Source of the DNA: Deltaproteobacteria bacterium
GTDB lineage: Bacteria > Desulfobacterota > Deferrimicrobia > Deferrimicrobiales > Deferrimicrobiaceae
DNA length: 11,725 nucleotides
Assembly (NCBI GenBank): GCA_003105225.1
Contig: PQAK01000160.1
Span: 1 to 11,725, forward strand
Direction of reading: 5' to 3'
Below, in pieces: positions 8,049-11,725 of this stretch (positions are counted from its first letter, which is position 1; each line of letters starts with the position of its first letter). A program made the position numbers and the translations under genes. Below the pieces are notes generated by a model that was not told the origin of the DNA, did not search any database, and saw only the letters and a program-made list of their open reading frames with translations.

Positions 8049-10254
8049 CCTGCAGCTTTCCGCGCTTGCGCATCCCGGCCGCATCCAGCAGCATGCGCCC
8101 GGCCCACCGGTAGACGTTGAACTCGCGGATGAGGCCCCGCATGATCCGCATCCGGTCGCGCTGCTCGGTCGCCGGCATGGTCAGCGCCACGTGCAGCGCG
8201 GCGGCGCACTGGTCGATGTCGTACGGGTTCACGATCAGGGCCTCGGGCAGCTCGCGGGACGCGCCCGTGAACCGGCTCAGGATCAGCACCCCCCGCTCGT
8301 CGTCGCGCGACGCAACGAACTCCTTCGCCACCAGGTTCATGCCGTCGTGCAGGCTGCTCACGCAGCAGACGTCCGCGGCCCGGAAGTGCTCGTAGACGTC
8401 GGGCGGCTCGTGGTGCTCCACCTTGAGCAGGATCGGCGGCGGATCCCCGTTCGCAAATCGGGCGTTGATCTTACCGGCCAGCTCCCGGACACGGGCCTCG
8501 AACTCCCGGTACTCCTCGATCGCGGAGCGGCTGGGGGCCGCGATCTGGATGAAGCTGAATTTCCCCACCCATTGCGGCTGCATCTCCAGCAGCCGCTGGA
8601 TCGCGAGGAACCGCTCGACGATCCCCTTCGTGTAGTCGAGGCGGTCCACTCCGATGCCGACGAAATGGTCCGGCGGAAGATGGTTCCGGCCGCGCACGTC
8701 GGCGCGGCACTCCTCCACGGGCTTACGGGTCAGGTCCTCGGGGGGCGGCCACTCGATGGAGATGGGATACCGCTTGACGGCCGTGGACTTTCCGCCGTAG
8801 GTGACTTCGAACGTTTCCCGGTCCACCCGCGCCTCCAGCAGCCGGTCCACGGTGTCGAGGAAGTTGTTGCAATGGAACCGGGTGTGGAAACCGAGGATGC
8901 TGCTGCCCAGGAGCCCGTCGAGAAGCTCCCCGCTCCAGGGGCAGATGGCGAACGCCTCCGGGTTCGGCCAGGGGATGTGCCAGAAGGTGATGACCGTGGC
9001 CTCGGGCAGACGGTTGCGGATCATCCGCGGCAGGAGGGCGAAGTGATAGTCCTGCACCAGGACGATCGGGTCCGGGGTCCTGGCCTCCTCGACGACGGCT
9101 TGGGCGAATTTCCGGTTCGCCTCGATGTACTGCTTCCGGTCGCCGGAGCGGAAGGTCGGGCGGACGTGGGCGATGTGGCACAGGGGCCACAGCCCCTCGT
9201 TGGAGAACCCGAAGTAGTAGCCCGCCTCCTCCTCGGGCGTCAGCCAGACGCGGCGGAGGTTGTAGGCCGGCTTGGCCGGAGGCACGGCGACGCGGTCGCC
9301 GGCATCCACCGCCTCGCGGTCCGCCGCTCCGCTGCCGTGGGCGATCCACGTCCCCGAGCAGGCCCGCATGACCGGCTCCAGCGCCGTGACCAGCCCGCTC
9401 GCGGGGCGCGACACCTCGAGGCGGCCGTCGCGCCGGACGTGGAGGTACGGCTCCCGGTTGGACACGACCAGGATGTCTTCGCCCCGCAGGTCGTTGCGCA
9501 GGATGGCGCGCAGGGCGTCCGGGGACCACGTGACCTGGCTCTCGTCCCGCGCCCGGTATTCCGCCTCCATGTCCCGGATCAACGTGCGCAGATCGCCGGC
9601 GATCGGATGGAGCTCCGGCATGGGGAGGGGAGGTTCCTCGGCGGCCGGCCGGAACAGCCACTCTCCCCGCATCAGGGCGCGGACGCCCCTTACCCAGCCG
9701 CGCCAGCTCAGCTCCGCGATCACGACCGTGATCAGCGAGACGACCGCGCCGAGGCCGATGAAGAAATAGAAAACGTACCGCTTCGTCTCCTCGCTGCGAC
9801 GCTGCACGAAGCTCATGTCGTGAACCAGGATGAGACTGCCGAGCAGGGCGCCGTTGTCCTCGATCCCGGCGACCGCCACGTGCAGCGGCCCCTTGCCGCT
9901 CTGGAGCAGTTTCCGCTCGGAGTCCGCGAACCGGCCCAGGTCCTCGCAGCCGATCTCCACCGGGAACGTCCGGGTCGCGATCCGCGCCCCGCCCGACGCG
10001 CCGCAGAACCCGAGCGCATAGAGCCGTTCGTCCTGGAGGACATCGTTGAACAGCCGGAGCGTCTTGGCCCTCGACCCGCTTCTCAGCGATTCCTGGAGCG
10101 AATCGTGGATGGCGCTGGCGATCAGGTTCGAGCGCATGTCCATGTCGTGGACGAACCACCGCAGCGTCAGCCGGTCCACCAGCGGCACGACCGCATAGGC
10201 GATGGCCGCCAGGACAAGCACCAGGGGAAGGATGAAGCGAAACGACAGTCGCAT
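8029..10254 (-). CDS. otsA: Membrane-anchored trehalose-6-phosphate synthase with N-terminal sensor-like region (GT20)
   Basis: The 741-residue protein has a C-terminal GT20 domain (about residues 258-725) that joins UDP-glucose and glucose 6-phosphate to give trehalose 6-phosphate. Visible motifs are VVSNREPY, SNEGLWPLCH, the acceptor-site stretch WHIPWP, GVDRLDYTKGI (R538 and K543 match the UDP-glucose phosphate-contacting pair of E. coli OtsA), and SLHDGMNLVAKEF. Unlike E. coli OtsA (about 470 residues), it has some 250 extra N-terminal residues: a membrane segment (about 6-26), an extracytoplasmic domain (about 27-159) with two cysteines (C84, C103), a second membrane segment (about 161-182), and a HAMP-like helical linker before the catalytic domain. 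The start at 10254 has GGAGG eight bases upstream; a GTG at 10263 overlaps that site and is less likely. It lies 49 bp after marR and overlaps otsB. The enzyme call is firm; the sensor role is inferred. Confidence 0.92.
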   Translation of the reverse strand: MRLSFRFILPLVLVLAAIAYAVVPLVDRLTLRWFVHDMDMRSNLIASAIHDSLQESLRSGSRAKTLRLFNDVLQDERLYALGFCGASGGARIATRTFPVEIGCEDLGRFADSERKLLQSGKGPLHVAVAGIEDNGALLGSLILVHDMSFVQRRSEETKRYVFYFFIGLGAVVSLITVVIAELSWRGWVRGVRALMRGEWLFRPAAEEPPLPMPELHPIAGDLRTLIRDMEAEYRARDESQVTWSPDALRAILRNDLRGEDILVVSNREPYLHVRRDGRLEVSRPASGLVTALEPVMRACSGTWIAHGSGAADREAVDAGDRVAVPPAKPAYNLRRVWLTPEEEAGYYFGFSNEGLWPLCHIAHVRPTFRSGDRKQYIEANRKFAQAVVEEARTPDPIVLVQDYHFALLPRMIRNRLPEATVITFWHIPWPNPEAFAICPWSGELLDGLLGSSILGFHTRFHCNNFLDTVDRLLEARVDRETFEVTYGGKSTAVKRYPISIEWPPPEDLTRKPVEECRADVRGRNHLPPDHFVGIGVDRLDYTKGIVERFLAIQRLLEMQPQWVGKFSFIQIAAPSRSAIEEYREFEARVRELAGKINARFANGDPPPILLKVEHHEPPDVYEHFRAADVCCVSSLHDGMNLVAKEFVASRDDERGVLILSRFTGASRELPEALIVNPYDIDQCAAALHVALTMPATEQRDRMRIMRGLIREFNVYRWAGRMLLDAAGMRKRGKLQDERGAG

Positions 10255-10266
10255 GGCCGCCACCTC

Positions 10267-10284
10267 CGCCGGAGCTTTCCGGCG
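10267..10284 (-). promoter_or_regulatory. Hairpin abutting the otsA ribosome binding site
   Basis: In the 49-bp marR-otsA gap a perfect 7-bp stem, CGCCGGA / TCCGGCG with an AAGC loop, ends one base inside the otsA Shine-Dalgarno GGAGG (10263-10267). A second dyad, GGAGGG-C-CCCTCC on the plus strand, lies just upstream at 10289-10301. There is no T tract, so this is not an intrinsic terminator. It could influence otsA translation or mRNA processing. Confidence 0.4.
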
Positions 10285-10303
10285 CCCCGGAGGGCCCCTC
10301 CGC

Positions 10304-10816
10304 TCAACGCTTTCCGGGGCCGTCGCCGGTTTGCGGAAGATTCACCTCGGGGGAGAACAGGAGTTGCGGCGGCACTCTCTGGGCGCCCAGGATGCCCACC
10401 AGCAGCTCCAGCCCCTCCGAGACGACGCGCAGCTCGCGCCCGGAAAGCCCCTCGAGCCCCTGGAGAAGGAGTCCTTGCGCGACGGCGGGAGACCGGTCCA
10501 CGATCGCCTTTCCCTTGACGGTCAGCTTCACGTCCACGACCCGGTGGTCTTCCGCCGACCGGTAGCGGGCGGCCAGGCCCTTGGATTCCAGCCGGTCCAG
10601 GATCCCCACGACCGTGGAAGGATGAAGGTACATCCGGCGGGCCAGGTCGGACACCCGCGTCGGCGCCGCCTCCGAGAGCACCTTGATCGCCCAGAGCTGC
10701 GGGCCGGTCAAGCCCCCCACGCGCTGCGCTCGGTTCGAGTAGCCGTGCACCGCCTGGATCACCCGGCGCAGGTTATCGAACACCCCCGCAATGACATCTT
10801 TTTTCGCCGTCGGCAT
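10304..10816 (-). CDS. MarR-family transcriptional regulator
   Basis: This 170-residue protein has the winged helix-turn-helix of MarR regulators. The segment TRVSDLARRMYLHPSTVVGILDRL contains the helix-turn-helix (about residues 53-76), with the recognition helix at about 65-80. It is followed by a wing (about 84-99) containing the family DxR signature as D90-H91-R92. Helical ends for dimerisation flank this core. MarR proteins bind palindromic operators as dimers and usually release DNA on binding a ligand, often regulating themselves and a divergent neighbour. The ATG at 10816 is preceded by a GGGGGAGGG stretch, with GGAGG about seven bases upstream; a longer reading frame reaches 11008 but crosses the promoter region and the clc gene. 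It is first in a likely marR-otsA-otsB-M16 unit and divergent from the clc gene. The ligand cannot be told from sequence. Confidence 0.9.
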   Translation of the reverse strand: MPTAKKDVIAGVFDNLRRVIQAVHGYSNRAQRVGGLTGPQLWAIKVLSEAAPTRVSDLARRMYLHPSTVVGILDRLESKGLAARYRSAEDHRVVDVKLTVKGKAIVDRSPAVAQGLLLQGLEGLSGRELRVVSEGLELLVGILGAQRVPPQLLFSPEVNLPQTGDGPGKR

Positions 10817-10873
10817 GCCACGCCCTCCCCCCGGAACCGTTCCGGGTTGAAAAACCCGCGCCGAATGCTTAGA

Positions 10874-10890
10874 ATACCAATCATTGGCAT
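10874..10890. promoter_or_regulatory. Candidate MarR operator (17-bp inverted repeat)
   Basis: The sequence ATaCCAAT-C-ATTGGcAT is an inverted repeat with perfect CCAAT/ATTGG arms, a one-base centre and one mismatched pair further out. It covers the predicted marR transcription start (about 10888) and the spacer/-35 zone of the divergent plus-strand promoter. Size and location match typical MarR operators. Binding itself is inferred. Confidence 0.5.
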
Positions 10891-10894
10891 AGCA

Positions 10895-10923
10895 ATTATA
10901 ATCGAATCGGGATCCGGCGGCAA
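10895..10923 (-). promoter_or_regulatory. Promoter for marR-otsA-otsB (-35 TTGCCG, 17 bp, -10 TATAAT)
   Basis: On the minus strand TTGCCG (10918-10923, four of six matches to the sigma-70 -35 consensus) is 17 bp from a perfect TATAAT (10895-10900). The predicted start near 10888 gives a leader of about 72 nt before the marR ATG. The candidate operator overlaps the start site, so autoregulation is likely. Confidence 0.6.
10897..10902 (+). promoter_or_regulatory. -10 element for the clc gene, shared with the marR promoter
   Basis: The plus strand also reads TATAAT here because the octamer ATTATAAT (10895-10902) is self-complementary. The -35 position at 17 bp (ATACCA, 10874-10879) is a poor match and lies inside the candidate MarR operator. 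The predicted start near 10909 leaves a leader of about 39 nt before the clc ATG. Confidence 0.45.
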
Positions 10924-10946
10924 TGCCGGATCGGGATCGGAATCCC
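10911..10946 (+). repeat. Tandem hairpins and direct repeats in the clc leader
   Basis: A perfect 8-bp stem, GATCCGGC / GCCGGATC with a GGCAAT loop, spans 10911-10932. It is followed directly by GGGAT-CGGA-ATCCC at 10933-10946, ending one base before the clc ATG. The nine-mer ATCGGGATC occurs twice, at 10906-10914 and 10930-10938. No good Shine-Dalgarno precedes the ATG. The larger dyad is also centred on the marR -35, so it could act as a DNA operator instead of, or as well as, an RNA structure. Confidence 0.45.
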
Positions 10947-10947
10947 C

Positions 10948-11725
10948 ATGAAGCCGCCGGAAGGATCCGCAACGCCGCTCCGGGGAACGGGATGGATCGC
11001 CCGGGCAAGGGACCGGGTCAACGGGACGATTTCCCGATGGCCGGCGCAACTGCGCCTGATGCTGCTGAGCATCGCGGTGGGGGTCGTCGCGGGGATGGGC
11101 GCGATCCTCTTCGACCGCCTGCTCGCACTCGCACTGGGCCGGCTGATCTATCCCCACACCGGGTACCTGGAACCCGGCGCGGGCGCCCCGTCGGACCTCG
11201 TGGCCCGGATGGCCTCGATCCATTCCTGGTGGTTCCTCCTGATTCCGGCCCTGGGGGGCCTGGTCTCGGGGCTGCTCGTCTATTCCATCGCCCCGGAAGC
11301 GGAGGGGCACGGAACCGATGCGATGATCGAATCGTTCCACCAGCGGGGAGGCCATATCCGGAAGCGGGTTCCCTTCGTGAAAATCCTGGCTTCCGCACTC
11401 ACGATCGGAAGCGGCGGCTCGGCCGGAAAGGAAGGCCCGATCGCGCAGATCGGGTCCGGCTTCGGATCGTTTTTCGCCTCGGCATTGAAGCTCAAGCCCC
11501 GGGAGCGCCGGATCCTCGTCCTGGCGGGAGCGGCGGGAGGCATCGGCGCGATCTTCCAGGCCCCGCTGGGGGCCGCCCTGTTCGCGCCCGAAGTCCTCTA
11601 CCGGGAAACGGAGTTCGAATACGAGGCGATCCTGCCCTGCGTCATCTCCTCGATCATCGCTTACGCGGTCTACACCCAGTTCTACAAAGGCGGGGCGCTC
11701 TTCTTCCCGGGGCCGGTGGAATTTT
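10948..11725 (+). CDS. ClC-family chloride channel/transporter, N-terminal part (3' end outside the window)
   Basis: The 259 visible codons run off the right edge. They encode the first half of a ClC anion channel or H+/Cl- exchanger of the inner membrane. After a short basic N-terminus come hydrophobic helices (about 36-67 and 95-114), then IAPEAEGHGTDAMIESFH (114-131), the pore-helix signature GSGGSAGKEGP (154-164) with the gating glutamate E162, and FQAPLGAALFAPEVLYRE (203-220). The first filter motif is GHGTD rather than the GSGIP of E. coli ClC. The residue matching the E. coli proton glutamate E203 appears to be V216, as in channel-type ClC proteins. The ATG at 10948 is the first possible start: no in-frame ATG, GTG or TTG lies between it and a TAG at 10870. 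Its ribosome binding site is weak. Many bacterial relatives carry C-terminal CBS domains; that part is not visible. Confidence 0.92.
   Translation, partial: MKPPEGSATPLRGTGWIARARDRVNGTISRWPAQLRLMLLSIAVGVVAGMGAILFDRLLALALGRLIYPHTGYLEPGAGAPSDLVARMASIHSWWFLLIPALGGLVSGLLVYSIAPEAEGHGTDAMIESFHQRGGHIRKRVPFVKILASALTIGSGGSAGKEGPIAQIGSGFGSFFASALKLKPRERRILVLAGAAGGIGAIFQAPLGAALFAPEVLYRETEFEYEAILPCVISSIIAYAVYTQFYKGGALFFPGPVEF

Noticed and set aside
8191..10518. A 775-codon plus-strand open frame opposite otsA
   Set aside because: It is antisense to otsA, has no recognisable domain and no ribosome binding site I could support.
10884..10901. Possible sigma-54 promoter (TGGCAT...) near the clc leader
   Set aside because: The -12 element does not fit: the TTGC box is missing at the required spacing.
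10817..11008. N-terminal extension of the MarR protein to 11008
   Set aside because: The extension would cross the marR promoter, the operator palindrome and the start of the clc gene, and its sequence is unlike MarR proteins.

Overview
The window is about 11.7 kb of dense, G+C-rich bacterial DNA (roughly two thirds G+C by eye) with strongly GC-biased third codon positions. It holds nine protein genes and very little non-coding space. Gram-negative character is suggested by a secreted M16 zinc protease and by an OtsA with an extracytoplasmic domain. The gene mix would fit a soil or subsurface proteobacterium or deltaproteobacterium-like lineage, but nothing here fixes the taxon. I see no rRNA, tRNA, CRISPR array, insertion sequence or phage gene, and no sign of recent transfer.

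Layout, left to right. (1) Positions 2-1198, plus strand: the 3' part of a histone-deacetylase-family (AcuC-like) gene, then a CBS-CBS-ACT (AcuB-like) protein 12 bp downstream. (2) 1208-3613, minus strand: a large GH15 glucoamylase/glucodextranase-type enzyme without a signal peptide. (3) 3746-4552, plus strand, divergent from it: an SDR closely resembling glucose 1-dehydrogenase. (4) 10816 down to 4567, minus strand: a probable four-gene run of MarR regulator, membrane-anchored trehalose-6-phosphate synthase (otsA), trehalose-6-phosphate phosphatase (otsB) and a secreted M16 peptidase. (5) 10948 to the right edge, plus strand, divergent from marR: the N-terminal 259 codons of a ClC-family chloride channel/transporter.

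How the genes may work together. The GH15 enzyme and glucose dehydrogenase form a plausible pair: inverting GH15 enzymes release beta-D-glucose, the anomer glucose dehydrogenases oxidise. OtsA and OtsB make trehalose from UDP-glucose and glucose 6-phosphate. OtsA is unusual in carrying two membrane segments around a periplasmic sensor-like domain with two cysteines. The marR/clc intergenic region carries a palindrome placed to control both directions, suggesting that a chloride channel and trehalose synthesis are co-regulated, perhaps in osmotic or acid stress (inference).

The two divergent intergenic regions each contain the same self-complementary octamer ATTATAAT, giving a perfect TATAAT -10 element on both strands. 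The most noteworthy items are these symmetric promoters, the sensor-OtsA architecture, the hairpin abutting the otsA ribosome binding site, and channel-like residues in the ClC protein. I did not find a clearly novel multi-gene system; most genes belong to known families.
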